This document shows, piece by piece, positions 1 to 10,758 of a stretch of 64,000 nucleotides of DNA (the first letter of the stretch is position 1; every line of letters starts with the position of its first letter). Source of the stretch: Toxorhynchites rutilus septentrionalis (Eukaryota > Arthropoda > Insecta > Diptera > Culicidae); NCBI RefSeq assembly GCF_029784135.1, contig NC_073746.1, positions 184,145,983 through 184,209,982 on the forward strand, read 5' to 3'. The position numbers were made by a program, and so were the translations under genes. Below the pieces are notes generated by a model. The model did not search any database and was not told the DNA's origin. It worked only from the letters and a program-made list of their open reading frames with translations.

Positions 1-77
1 AAATCATCCGTCAGAAACCATCAATAACTTATTCCGAAACATTTGTTTTTCGAATCGAATATTCGAAGAACAGGTTA

Positions 78-345
78 GGGGCTGCGGATTATTCATGACA
101 GTGAGTTCCATAGTAAATCTAAAGACCTTTCCGGAATTTGTCAGTGAGTGGTAGTCTTATGCTCTTTTTTGACATGGCTTTAACATTATTTGGCCACTGG
201 TGTAAACGACCTTATCGATGAATAGTTGAATGATTCCTGTATTGATGAAACATAGTTTTCATTCTGAAACATCTTTTTTTTTCATTTCATTTTATTCGCG
301 GTGAGTTTGCCCGACTATTCCGCGGATAATCGGGGTTCTACTGTA
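78..345 (-). mobile_element. pogo/Tigger-type MITE, truncated copy 1
   Basis: This is the reverse complement of the elements at 2126-2432 and 40865-41188. The terminal inverted repeat (GCGGATAATCGGGGTTCTAC and the bases after it) ends at 345. The interior shares the 'AACTATGTTTTATCAATACAG' segment and the 'CTACCACTCACTGACAAATT' segment with the other copies. The far terminus is missing, so this copy is truncated on its left. It has no coding capacity. The pogo-like assignment rests on the CAGTA...TACTG ends and the TA preference seen in the better copies. Confidence 0.7.
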
Positions 346-1204
346 ATAGTATCTGTTTCTTCTCAATTCTTTGAACAACTTTGGGGAACAACAATCCGTG
401 CAGTTATTTGCATTGTTGTTTGTTTTCTTCCAAATTCCATTTACGTTGTTATCACGTTATATTACATTATATTTACGTTATAGCAAAACATAACATATGA
501 ATCTAATCTCGGACACTTTCTGTCACAAACCAACGCATGCTGGCTGAACTGTTTGAGTTTTCAAACAGTTATCAAACAGCTTTGTTATTGGAATTCAGTT
601 ATTGGAAATCATTGAAGAATACTGAATCTCGAAAGAAGACAGCAGTAGCATGAACATCGATGTTGATATTATCATGCCTTTGATGATATAAACATGTTGT
701 GTTGTGTTATGTGGTTTTGGTGAGTTCAACTCCAAAATTGACAATCAAAATAATAAACGAAAGTGAGTGCCTAACATCTGATTCCGTGCACTTAGCTGAT
801 CTACAAATACATCATTCCATTAAGACCAGTTTACTATTGCAAAATCTTTCCTCGTCTGAGCTCAAAAATTAAGTCCCAGCGTTTCATCTACCAATGATCT
901 TTCATCGTTCGACTTCATGAATCTTGGGAAATATTGAGATGCTTGGAATAATCATGCCGACTTTGAAGAAAAAACGAGAGTAAAATAGTTCAGACACACA
1001 TTTATTCGATTCTATGTGTACTGTTTTTTTTCACAATTATTCGTCATCCTACACGCAACTTGTAAAATCCATCGTCGCAGAACTTTCTTTGGGCATTTCA
1101 ATGAGTCCCTCAAACATTTCTTTTTGGAGACCTAATCAAATGATAATCAGAAGATGCAAAATTTATTCTAGAAGATGCAAACGATGCAAACGTTTATTCT
1201 AGAT
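346..1204. other. No recognised feature
   Basis: AT-rich sequence with no long open frame and no terminal repeats that I can pair. Short ORFs here show no domain or codon pattern that supports a gene. Confidence 0.5.
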
Positions 1205-1623
1205 CGCCGATTGATTCATTCTCTATCGCATAAATCAATAAAAATCATAAATTTTGGTTTTACTATTTTTAAAAACATCGGGAAATGTAAGGAAAAAAAA
1301 CCTTTTAAACAGCATTTTTCCTTAAAACGGACGCCATTTTGTTAAAAAGCATGTTTTTGACTTATCCGAGGTTCATTGTTCTTTTTTTTTTAGATAACCG
1401 GAAGGGCTGGAATCGTGTATTGCACGACCTTTTTTTGAACCCCTTCACTTCATCTACTTGTAACTATTTTAATTATGATTTTTTTCCGTCCAATTTTTGT
1501 TTTATTGTTAACAGATAATAAAACAATAATGACATAATGGATAGTGAAAATATTCTTGGTTTTATTTTTTCGGAGCTCGACAATACTTCCGAAATTCGTG
1601 CCCCTACGCTAGAATACCCACCT
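1205..1623 (-). mobile_element. TA-target MITE (AGGGGGTATTCTAGT family), 5'-truncated
   Basis: An inverted, partial relative of the complete element at 44502-45236. It shares the blocks 'ggaatcgtgta(c)', 'cttcacttcatc...ttgtaactatt', 'tccgtccaatttttgttttattgtt' and the terminus 'ctagaatacc...cctta'. It begins inside the element near the 'gatagagaatgaatc' segment. It is noncoding. A TA follows the terminus at 1624. Confidence 0.65.
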
Positions 1624-2125
1624 TAAATGTAAAATTTCCTATAAAATAATTGTGAAAACTACTACCCCACACCTTTGAGGATCAAAACACTGGGTAGCAT
1701 CGAGCGACATCGGAGTGACAGCGAGAGTTCCGGAAAAAATAGGCCGTCGAGAAATAGGAAATGGAGAGAAAGAAGAGGAACAGCGGAAATTAAAAACGAT
1801 TGAGAAAAGCGAAATCGGAAAGAGTTGTAAATAAGGAGGAACAGAAAACTGGAAGGAAGTGGTAAAAAGTAGAAAGCACGGAAGATCTTGTATGTGAGAT
1901 TGGAGGCGCACCAGGTAATCTCATTGTCCAAGGCGCGCAACCACTTTTCGACCATACCATATTCCACTGAGCATCCATATTCAACAGTGACCAGCACCAA
2001 TTTCGAAAGGTGCAAGGTACGTGACATCCTTCTCTTTCTACTGTCAGCAAGAAGACCAACGGGCCTCTACAAGTGATATCCGACGCCGCATCGATACTAA
2101 CCCATGTTAAGAAAAAATGTATACA
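1624..2125. other. Purine-rich stretch without a recognised gene
   Basis: Bases 1690-1880 are strongly purine-rich on the plus strand, which creates overlapping Ser/Phe/Leu-rich open frames on the minus strand. These frames have no domains and look like composition artefacts. The sequence could be the 5' leader of a decayed retroelement, but I see nothing that proves it. Confidence 0.35.
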
Positions 2126-2432
2126 CAGTATAACACCGATTATCCTCGTAATAGTATAGCAACTTTACCACGGATAACGCAATAAAGGACTAAAAACCAA
2201 CGCGAAAAAAAGATATTTCATCATGAAAACTATGTTTTATCAATACAGAAATCATTTAACTATCCATCTGTAAGGTTGCGATATCTGTGATCAGATAATG
2301 TGAAAGCCATGACCAACAAGGGAGATCAAGAACCTACCACTAAGATAGTTTTTTAGAATAATTATAAAACTCGATTCAGTGGACAATCCACACTCCGGAT
2401 CATTCACTCGCGGATAATGGGAGTTCTACTAT
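2126..2432 (+). mobile_element. pogo/Tigger-type MITE, copy 2
   Basis: It starts with CAGTATAACACCGATTATCC and ends with the near-inverted GGATAATGGGAGTTCTACTAT. The interior matches copies 78-345 and 40865-41188, including the shared 'aactatgttttatcaatacagaaat' core and the 'aaagccatg' and 'ctaccact' segments. About 307 bp, noncoding. It diverges from the 40865 copy by many substitutions, which suggests an old insertion. Confidence 0.75.
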
Positions 2433-2545
2433 ACATCCATACAACCAACCTCTCTTCAATTCATACCATTTAAAAAGGCGAATTTAGGTTTACCTTTCGA
2501 GAAAATACGGATTGTAGGTTGGAGGCCGACCCTGAGAATCTTTAC

Positions 2546-2905
2546 ATATAAAAGAAGGATTTTCCCACGTACGTGTAAAATATCATCACGGGAGAACGGC
2601 TGATCTGATCTGCGTCATCCGTATATTTTGCGAGTTCATCTTCACCCAAATTACAATGATAGATTACCTTAGAAAATATTTGAGAAGATCAGAAAAATTC
2701 GGAAAAATTGACTACGCATATTTTTATATAAAAGAAGGATTTTCCCACATTCGTGTAAAATACCATTACGGGAGAACGACTGATCAGATCTGCGTCATCC
2801 GTATATTTTGCGAGTTTATCTTCACCTAAATCACAATGATAGATTACTTTGAAAAATATTTAAGGTGATTAGAAAAAATTGACTATGCATTCCTTCATAC
2901 ATAAA
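2546..2905. repeat. Two-unit tandem repeat, about 180 bp per unit
   Basis: The segment from 'atataaaagaaggattttcc' at 2546 repeats at 2726 with the same order of landmarks: 'gtgtaaaat', 'acgggagaac', 'ctgcgtcatccgtatatttt', 'tcttcacc' and 'caatgatagatta'. The units differ by scattered substitutions and small indels. They probably belong to the dispersed repeat that ends near 3109. Confidence 0.7.
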
Positions 2906-3109
2906 GAAAGATGTTTATAATAAAAAGGGAAAATTCGGAAATAAGAGGTACGCAGTGTTTCGCCGTGAAAATCATCATTTGGATCAATTTTACAGATCCG
3001 AACCATTACATCCAAACACTCTTGAAATATATTCGTTATTTTTTGCTAACCAAAAATATTCTCCAAAAATAAATTGTATGGTAGAACAACGTTTGCCGGG
3101 TCAGCTAGT
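2906..3109 (-). repeat. Terminus of a dispersed repeat (ctagctgacccggcaaacgt motif)
   Basis: Read on the minus strand it begins 'tactagctgacccggcaaac'. A related start, 'ctagctaacccggcaaactt', opens the repeat at 30151. The two occurrences define a repeat family with that terminal motif. The motif is familiar from insect interspersed repeats, but I cannot assign its class. No coding sequence is present. Confidence 0.5.
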
Positions 3110-3289
3110 ATAAAATAAAAGGGGTGAGGATGAAGTCGCAGAAAGTTTCAAGATCCAAGCAAAGAACCCGGGCTAGAAATTGGAAACTCGGGACAAAGAA
3201 TTAGCAGTCTCTCAACTTCCCTGCAAGTTTCCGAAATTCTTTCGGGCATATTATGAGCCCTCAATTTCATCATCATAGTGTGCAGGTAT

Positions 3290-3790
3290 GATGGGACGAT
3301 TCGATGGTGCGATCACTCTAAGGTGATTATATCATCTACCAGAGATTTCTAGATTTGGTTCGATGGTCGGTACTTCTCAGACACCATCAACGCAGAACAT
3401 ATTGTGGCACTGACGTCGATTCAGACCATTACCTGGTGATGGCCAAACTGGGTTCTAAGCTGTCAGTCGTCAATGACATAATACATCAACGCTCATCGTG
3501 ATACCACCTAAGATGATTGATGAATATTCAATTAAATAAATATGTAAATAAATTGAATGTTTCTCTCCTCAATGAATACAGGAGTATACTGATGGCAAGA
3601 ATTAACAGCACAGCAGAGACTTTCAACATCGTGAGTATCAGAGTGTATCAGGCGTGCCCCAAAGAAGCAACGTTGGACTGCTACTCTTCTCGATTTACTA
3701 CAATGATGTTTGCCCCCAGGATGCGGAATCGTGTACGCTGAGGACCTCAAAATATTCCTTAGTTGCTGTTCGATGATTTTGTTAGTAAGT
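3290..3790 (+). pseudogene. Decayed non-LTR retrotransposon (endonuclease and RT fragments)
   Basis: Around 3406-3475 a frame reads GTDVDSDHYLVMAKLGS, which fits the SDH end of the APE-type endonuclease of non-LTR retrotransposons. Upstream, broken frames resemble the preceding 'FDGRYFSDTIN' segment. Between about 3645 and 3760, frames read SGVPQRSNVG...LLFSIYYNDV and then VYAEDLKIF, which are reverse transcriptase motifs with the catalytic YADD changed to YAED. The region between the two domains is missing, and several frameshifts separate the motifs. This is a dead remnant, probably of a Jockey/CR1-like element. Confidence 0.6.
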
Positions 3791-5498
3791 AAATTAAAAA
3801 AAGTAAATAACCAACTCTTAGTTCTATCAACCTGAGTAAACAGCAAGCAAATGAACGTTAGAGTGATCCTATGACTGACATATTATGCCGTATAATAAAG
3901 AGATTATATTGAAAACAATAAGTATTTCAAAGAAGCACCATGAATTCGTAAAAGCATCCTGATAGGTGAATAGTTCCCCTAATGTGTTTTGCCAATATCA
4001 CCTCTGGCATTCAAGTACAAACACACTCGGACCGAAATGGCATGCCGTCTCGTCGGAGGGATGGAAACGCATGCGTAAATGCCATATGATGGAGTGAATG
4101 CAATTCGGCAAGTGAGACATTACGGAATGACAAAATAAACAAAGCAGACATCAATCTGTACCAGATTGCCCAATCTTCAAAACTGTAATGATTTACTTTC
4201 ATAGCCTTGTGGAAATGGTCCGTATCCACGAGGTTCGCCCTAAGCGGACATGTTCTAGTTGTTTTCTGATTGTCTGTTGAATCTTATTGTAGTTATGAAT
4301 TATACCATCCGAATTAAAACTTATAGGAAGTTTCAACCTAAGCAGAACGTAAGAGTATTTGCGTAAAGTTTTGTTGAGACACAAACTACAACTAGAAAAC
4401 CGTCGAATTTCCAGCGTATGAATGGAAATTTAGGCAAGAATAGTTTCCGAGTCAAACGCAAGAAGATCCTACTATATTATTAGGCAAGTACTATTTGGGA
4501 TTTGGGAAATATGTAACCAAATATAATGATAATATTTCATTATGACAAAAGGCGAATGACATTTGTGGCTTGAAGTCTCTATAATAGAAAAAAAAATCAA
4601 CCCATTATGACAACGCTCGGTCTCATGTTGCAATACCAATTAAGAAATATTTAGAAAAAGTGAAAGCAAGCAGAGCGATGCAAAGCGTTCAAACTGAGAT
4701 ATGCTCCACTTCAGAACTAGATATCAACCATTGGTTTGTTCTATTCCCTCTATTCTAGTTCTAGTTCTATTCCCTGTTCTATTCAAATGACAAACGGTTC
4801 GTTTGGCGGAGAATCCATAAATCAAGAGAAAAATTGAAAAATGTAATGGAATGCGACAATGATGAAATAGGTTCGGTTATGTAAATCGTATGCCTATCGA
4901 TCCCTACCATTAATCACACCGAGAAAAGTTTAGTGTTTTGTAAGTCGAGAGAATCTAATCGGGTCGAGATGTTACTCTCAACTAATGATTTCTTCATGGG
5001 TTGCGAATTGCAAATTTTGAAACGTTTCTGAAATATTAGGTTGTGTAAAAAGAAATCCATTATTTTCTCGGTAGCTGGCTGTAGTGATCGATATCTCGCG
5101 TAATATCGATAATACAATTACAAGTTTAGGCTCATTGTAAAGGTGACATTTCACACGAAAAACAATCTTTTGCTGTTTTTTTTTTGTTTCTTCCATTCAG
5201 TTGTGAGTAACAGGGTGTTAACAATGGAAGTCAACAAAGAGAAAATCCGGTACATTTGAAGTTAGCGATTAACCAGAAACGTCCACAAACGGTCAACAGA
5301 AGAGATGTAGGCCACGCGACTCCGGGAAGTTTAGAATTAAACGCAAAAGTGATGGATTACTTTTTCCCCCAAACTAATCTTTCCCAAAACATGCAACAAA
5401 CAACCCGAACCGCTCGAAAAATTAAATTCATTAAATTCAAGTCATTAAAATCTTCAAACATAAGGTGACTATTGATACGGGGTCAGTAGTCAATAGTT
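3791..5498. other. No recognised feature
   Basis: AT-rich intergenic sequence. Several short ORFs are present on both strands, but none has a recognisable domain. No paired terminal repeats were found. The stretch 4735-4780 repeats 'ctattcc/ctagttctatt' imperfectly. Confidence 0.45.
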
Positions 5499-5768
5499 CT
5501 TCTTCTTCAATGGCACTAACGTTCCTAGAGGAACTTCGCCGTCTCAACGTAGTATTACTTGCGTCATTTTTATTAGTACTTAGTTGAGATTTCTATGCCA
5601 AGTAACACGCCTTGAATGCATTCTGAGTGGCAAGCTCTAGAATACGCGTGATCACAGTGCAAGTCGGAGGAAATTTCTTTGACGAAAAATTCCCCCGACC
5701 AGAACGGGAATCGAACCCGAACACCCGGCATGTTAGTTGTGACGCTAACCACTCGGCCAAGAGAGCAC
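5499..5768 (-). mobile_element. tRNA-derived SINE (Feilai-like), copy 1
   Basis: On the minus strand a tRNA-like head carries an A box (TGGCCGAGTGG) and a B box (GGTTCGATTCC), followed by a roughly 190-bp body that ends in GAA repeats. Exact 12-bp target duplications (TAGTCAATAGTT) lie at 5487-5498 and 5769-5780. The same sequence recurs at 18554-18827 and 44120-44378. The head would be transcribed by RNA polymerase III. It is a SINE and not a functional tRNA gene, because all copies carry the same body and tail. Confidence 0.88.
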
Positions 5769-6051
5769 TAGTCAATAGTTATAATACCAAACAAGCAGGT
5801 GACAACTTTGCCCCCCATGACCAATTTGCGCCCACTACCACTATATTTTGTGGTATTTAATCCTAATACTTCTCCTTGCAAGGAGTACAACTTCATTTTC
5901 ATATGGAAGTATACTTTCAAACCGATAGGTTTTTCAATGTAAGTAATTCTCAGAATCTACCTAATTGTCGACATTCATGTTCAGTGTTATTTAACAGGTG
6001 TTCTGTATTATCCCAAGAACAATATAATAGTTTCTCGTTTCGGTCTCAACG

Positions 6052-6118
6052 GTCTCCCTCAAGAATGGCCGATTTTGTCTGATCACAAAAGACAAAATCG
6101 GCCATTCTTGAGGGAGAC
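6052..6118. repeat. Perfect 29-bp inverted repeat with a 9-nt loop
   Basis: Arms 6052-6080 and 6090-6118 are exact reverse complements around the loop gatcacaaa. The arm begins GTCTCCCTCAAGAATGGCCG. A transcript from either strand would fold into a 29-bp uninterrupted hairpin. No flanking target duplication or matching TIR family was seen in the window. It could be a snap-back insertion, a small-RNA hairpin precursor or an assembly artefact. Confidence 0.85.
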
Positions 6119-7036
6119 TCATGAAATCCAAAACTGTAATGAAAAAAGGCAGTGTTAGGCATTCTCCTCGGCTACCTTAACGTTCAACAGGCGAACCTTT
6201 TTTTGCGCGAGGGATAGGAACCACACAAAAAAATCGTACTAAACTTCAAAAGTAGCTTTGAAAAATGGTTTTCGCTATACAATTTAAAAAACATTTTTAT
6301 GTTGTAAACAGGGATCGCATAAAAAAGGTTCCTTAAGGAAATGACCCAAATGCTAATGATTCCGTTCGTCATCAACGTTCGATTTTCTTTTGTTTTCCTT
6401 CTGTACTTTGAGATATGTTGCCACTTCGTATGTATTTTCTAAAGAAAATCGCATAAAAAATCGCACATAAAAAGCGCACAAAAACAGGTTTTACTGTAGT
6501 TCGCAGACTCACTGTAGTTAATGGATTATCATCAAACAATGTGAATCATAATTGTAGGAAACATTCATTGTTCTTTTTCGCCAAAAGATAATATGTAAAA
6601 AATCAGAAACATACCACTACCTGCATTCGATCCATGAGTCCAGTTTTTTGAGTTATATGTGTCTATAACTAATGTTATCACTAATTATTATTAACAAACC
6701 CACTTGAATGATAACAGTTCAGGTTGTCGTATACGCCAAATTACACAGATGTTTAGCTACACACAAATTTATTTTGTATCACAAACAGTTCACATATAAA
6801 TAAATATTTCGTTGATTTCGAAACAATTCACACTTTTTCGATAACTGTGCCAAATCTATGTTGAACACTATCAATATTTTACCACAGCCTGTGTGTATCG
6901 CAGATAAATTCCATATATATCATCGTATTTCATCACAGCCACTAGAATTATAAATAAACCATCGAACAACAACAACAAACGATATTCGATATTTACAAAA
7001 TTCTTCGAATTTTGAACGTTATCGCAGAGCTGAAAG
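6119..7036. other. No recognised feature
   Basis: AT-rich sequence without domains, RNA genes or paired repeats that I can recognise. The 3' end (about 6890-7036) lies just upstream of the small ORF at 7037. Confidence 0.4.
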
Positions 7037-7270
7037 ATGAAAGCAGATACTTCTAGGACAAACACTTCCGTTCGACTGAACAGTTCGTTTTGCTGCGATG
7101 CTTTCTACAGGGTTTCTCTAGTGTTCACCAACACTTATCGAACAATCAACTGTGCTTGTTTGATGCACAAAGTGGGAAAAAGAACTCGGATTTCCCCCGG
7201 TATCGTTTGTGTTGGTGTTATGGCAGTCTTGTTGTTGGCCTTTGAGTTTTATTTTCTGTTCATCGAATAG
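7037..7270 (+). CDS. Hypothetical 77-aa protein with a C-terminal membrane segment
   Basis: An ATG-initiated frame encodes 77 residues. Residues 55-75 (GIVCVGVMAVLLLAFEFYFLF) form a strongly hydrophobic segment preceded by KRTRIS, the charge pattern of a membrane anchor. I recognise no family. It could be a small membrane protein, the first exon of a larger type II membrane protein, or a chance ORF in AT-rich DNA. Supporting signals such as a TATA box, splice donor or poly(A) site are not clear. Confidence 0.2.
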   Translation: MKADTSRTNTSVRLNSSFCCDAFYRVSLVFTNTYRTINCACLMHKVGKRTRISPGIVCVGVMAVLLLAFEFYFLFIE

Positions 7271-8435
7271 CGCGCAAAAAATATTCACACGCATAATCTT
7301 CACAGTGGTATCATCACAGCATTATCTTGAACAGATCAGAAAAGCGTTCATTCAGGCATATTTACTAGTTAGCGTTTGAACCAGCTACAATAATCATAGT
7401 TTGAAAACATATTAAAGTCCAAACATTGTTACAAGAACGTATTTATTTAAACTGAACATAGTAAACTACTACTGAAGGCGCAATATCGGAATTCACACAT
7501 GATTTAATAACGTATCACAGTATCTTAAAACCTATGACCATGTGGAAGTCACGTATTGGAATCTTATATAGTAAAAACAAATTGCATCATCGTGGGATTT
7601 CAAGCGTTTCAAACTTAGTCATACGAGTCTTCTCGAGCGTCAATATGTGATTTACCTGAACGAACGTTTATCATTTTTTATGAATGAATTGTACTGAATT
7701 AAACAAAGGATGTCAATTGTTTCAAACAAATACACTATTTGTGCTCAATAAACATAAACAACAAGTTTGGAATTGTCCTTTCAACTCAGACACTCTAGTC
7801 GTTATTTGCAATATTTCAATGCGCTTTCTAGGCGCACAAGAAAACCTTGTTAACACGTTCCATACCGCGTGTGTCACCGGTGCAACACTGTAAATTTGAT
7901 CTTCAGACCACATGTACTATCGACGGTATAGGCTCAGACAAATTTATTGCTCTGAAAATATAGGTTCATGATACATTCAATTCATTTGCACCATCTCTCC
8001 AATGATAAGAAGTTAGAAGCTAATCTGTTCCTAACAAAAACGTGTTGAAATTCCGAAATCAAGACAATATTTTGAATAGAGAGCATTAAAATTCTTCGAG
8101 CGTTACATGTGGTGAATGTAATATTAAACTGATTTCGTACATATTAATTACACTTGTTACCACGCACCAACGTAGAATGTTCTGAACCCCTAGCGTTCAA
8201 AAACACTTAGTTCTTGCGAACCCTATTCGAGCTTCGCCCATGTTTTGTACCCATAGACTCAATGTTGGAGGTGGAAATTTGGTTGCTTTTACATCAATAA
8301 GAATGAGGAGATAGGGGACGACGAGGTAAGACGGCCATCCTAAGCATGGAGTACAATGAAACACAATGTATAAAAAATTGAAGCATTTCATTATGTCAGC
8401 ATCAATCTTTAGGCTGTTCCGCAATAACCGCAATA
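7271..8435. other. No recognised feature
   Basis: AT-rich sequence with short ORFs on both strands and no recognisable domains, RNA genes or terminal repeats. Confidence 0.4.
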
Positions 8436-8459
8436 ACGATGATTTTCAGAACGTTACGT

Positions 8460-8730
8460 TTCATAATGTTATATGTCGCTAGATGTCGATTACTGAATCT
8501 GGATACGCTTGAACGACGTAGACGTATACAACAAGCTACTTTCGTTGCAAAACTAATTTGTGGTGAAATTGATGCACCTAACTTGCTCCAGATGGTGAAC
8601 TTTCGCGCTCCCAGTCGCATCCTACGATCCTCGTATTTGCTGCAACCGCTTCCGCATCGTTCATCGTTTGGTCATCATGAGCCGATTACGGGAATGATAA
8701 GGACATTTTCGTTAGTAGGGTATTTTTTTT
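8460..8730 (+). pseudogene. C-terminal fragment of a Jockey/CR1-like retrotransposon ORF2
   Basis: The frame beginning around 8460 reads ARCRLLNLDTLERRRRIQQA and continues with a FVAKLICGEIDAPNLL-like segment and SSFGHHEPITGM. This matches the conserved tail downstream of the reverse transcriptase in Jockey/CR1-like elements. The equivalent tail of the element at 60.7-64 kb reads ESRCNLLSLQLLNVRRDLSK and ends with a related TNYGANEPL segment. No RT or endonuclease domain is attached, so this is a 5'-truncated fragment. The poly-T run at 8722-8735 and the AT-rich tail follow it. Confidence 0.65.
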
Positions 8731-9041
8731 TTATTAATCCGATTATTTTTACAGGCTCAGTTACATAAGTTTAATGGAACCAAACTCTTAACTATATTTC
8801 AACTAGCATATATCAACATGTTGTTTCCTTAATTCTATGGTTAATTAAATAGGAAACCGATTACTCGCGGTCGACTCGAGTTTAGAAGGGTGACACATTT
8901 TCATTAGGAAAAGGATGGGATGTAAGGAGATGTGTGTTTACACTCGCACTCATATTCACATTCACATTCACATTCTCATTCACACTGACACTTCACACTC
9001 AATTCTTAAAACTATCCTTACATTTAATATGTGTTTACAAT

Positions 9042-10250
9042 TTAACTTATTCTAATGTTAGTAGGAAGGGAACCGATAGCTCGCGAAGGACGAAAAGGAG
9101 GGGAAAAGGATGTATGAACATCCTGAACATCCACTCGAAGATCGATAGCTTTAAGGAAAACATATATTTGGGACATGTAATCAAGGTCTAACCGAACCAA
9201 CACATCTCTCACCGGCACATTGGACTGCTTTCCTCCAGCCCGAAGGGAGTTTTCTAAATTCGATCTGGCGACAAGATACAACTCGCACGACCAAACAACG
9301 TGTTCGATGTCGTGGTAACCATGGCCACAACCGCAGAGATTGCTGTCCGCAAGATTAAAACGAAAAAGCAGCGCGTCTAACGAACAGTGATTGGACATGA
9401 GTCGGGAGAAGGTGCGAATAAAGTCCCGACTCAAGTCCAGACTTTTGAACCACGGATTGAGGCTAACCTTAGGGATAATTGAGTGGAGCCACTGGCCCAA
9501 TTCATCTTCGTTCCATTTGCGTTGCCAGTTAACGATGGTATTTTTACGAACTAAAGAATAAAATTCATTGAAGGCGATTTGACGCTGATAAATTTCGCCT
9601 TCAATTGAACCTACCTTTGCTAATGAGTCAGCCCTCTCATTACCCGGAATTGAGCAATGTGAAGGGACCCAGACAAAGGTAATGACATAACAGCGTCTGG
9701 ATAAAGCACTCAAAATTTCTCGTATTCTCTCAAGGAAGTACGGCGAGTGCTTTTCCGGCCTCACTGAACGGATAGCTTCGACAGAGCTAAGACTATCCTT
9801 TACAATGTAATAGTGTTCAACAGGTCGTGAGGCGACGCTGTCCAGCGCCCAGTGTATTGCTGCCAATTCAGCAATATACACTGAGCAAGGATACTGAAGA
9901 CTGTGTGAGGTGCTAAAAAATTTGTTGAACACTCCAAATCCTGTGGACTCATTCATAGAGGACCCATCAGTAAAGTACATATTATCACAATTGACACGCC
10001 CATACTTTGCTTCGAAAATCGTAGGAACGATCCCCGATCGATGATAATCTGGAATTCCATGGATATCCTGCTTCATGGTCAGATCAAAATGCACAGAGGA
10101 ATTGATGTAGTCAGGAAAACAAACACGGTTGGGAATATACGAAGAAGGATCAACCTGCATGAAGACGAATTCATGATATGAGCTCATGAATGCAGAATGA
10201 AAATTTAGCTCGATCAGCTGCTCAAAATTTCCGATCACCAATGGGTTCAT
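9042..10250 (-). pseudogene. ORF2 3' part: RNase H domain and CCHC tail
   Basis: This open frame of 402 codons covers the C-terminal third of ORF2. RNase H motifs appear in order: YFTDGSS (first Asp), IAELAAIHWAL (Glu), KDSLSSVEAI (second Asp) and GNERADSLAK (last Asp). The usual TDS is KDS here through one base change, while the duplicated segment at 10512-10758 retains TDS. A CGCGHGYHDIEHVVWSC zinc-binding motif follows, as in I-type elements. The frame joins the RT part only through a rearranged stretch (10251-10790), so it is not part of a complete polyprotein. Confidence 0.8.
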
Positions 10251-10274
10251 AACCTTACACCGGATGAGGAACCG

Positions 10275-10511
10275 AAGAGATAATAAATTGAAGCGATCTT
10301 TTATTTATTTTTATTTTTTTATTTAAATCACCTTGTTTGTCTTTGAGCGCATGGCTCTTAGAGACTGTCTGAATATATATATGCCAACATGTAGGCGTAT
10401 TATTACAGGAGTACAAGTATCTTACTATTTGAATTTGATTGACAAACTAATAACAAAAATTAAAAGACATTTCAAACTTACAAACTTATACAGAGGACTG
10501 TTCAATAAGAA
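10275..10511. other. Foreign filler inside ORF2
   Basis: Between the RNase H part (starting at 10275 on the minus strand) and the duplicated RNase H segment lies about 237 bp of AT-rich sequence that does not fit the ORF2 reading frame. The order 'RT - duplicated RNase H piece - filler - RNase H' indicates a complex insertion or repair event within the element. I could not match the filler to another repeat in the window. Confidence 0.55.
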
Positions 10512-10758
10512 ACAAAGGTAATGACATAACAGCGTCTGGATAAAGCACTCAAAATTTCTCGTATTCTCTCAAGGAAGTACGGCGAGTGCTTTTCCGGCCT
10601 CACTGAACGGATAGCTTCGACAGAGCTAAGACTATCCGTTACAATGTAATAGTGTTCAACAGGTCGTGAGGCGACGCTGTCCAGCGCCCAGTGTATTGCT
10701 GCCAATTCAGCAATATACACTGAGCAAGGATACTGAAGACTGTGTGAGGTGCTAAAAA
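10512..10758 (-). repeat. 247-bp internal duplication of the RNase H segment
   Basis: Bases 10512-10758 match 9673-9919 over 247 bp, with one difference that I can see (ctatccGttac versus ctatccTttac). The same DNA thus occurs twice in one element in the same orientation. The near-identity shows that the duplication is much younger than the divergence between family members. The duplicated piece cannot be translated as part of a correct ORF2. Confidence 0.88.

Noticed and set aside
1639..2076. Overlapping minus- and plus-strand ORFs up to 121 aa
   Set aside because: The plus strand is strongly purine-rich here, so stop codons are depleted by composition. The frames encode Ser/Phe/Leu-rich protein without domains and overlap each other in several frames.
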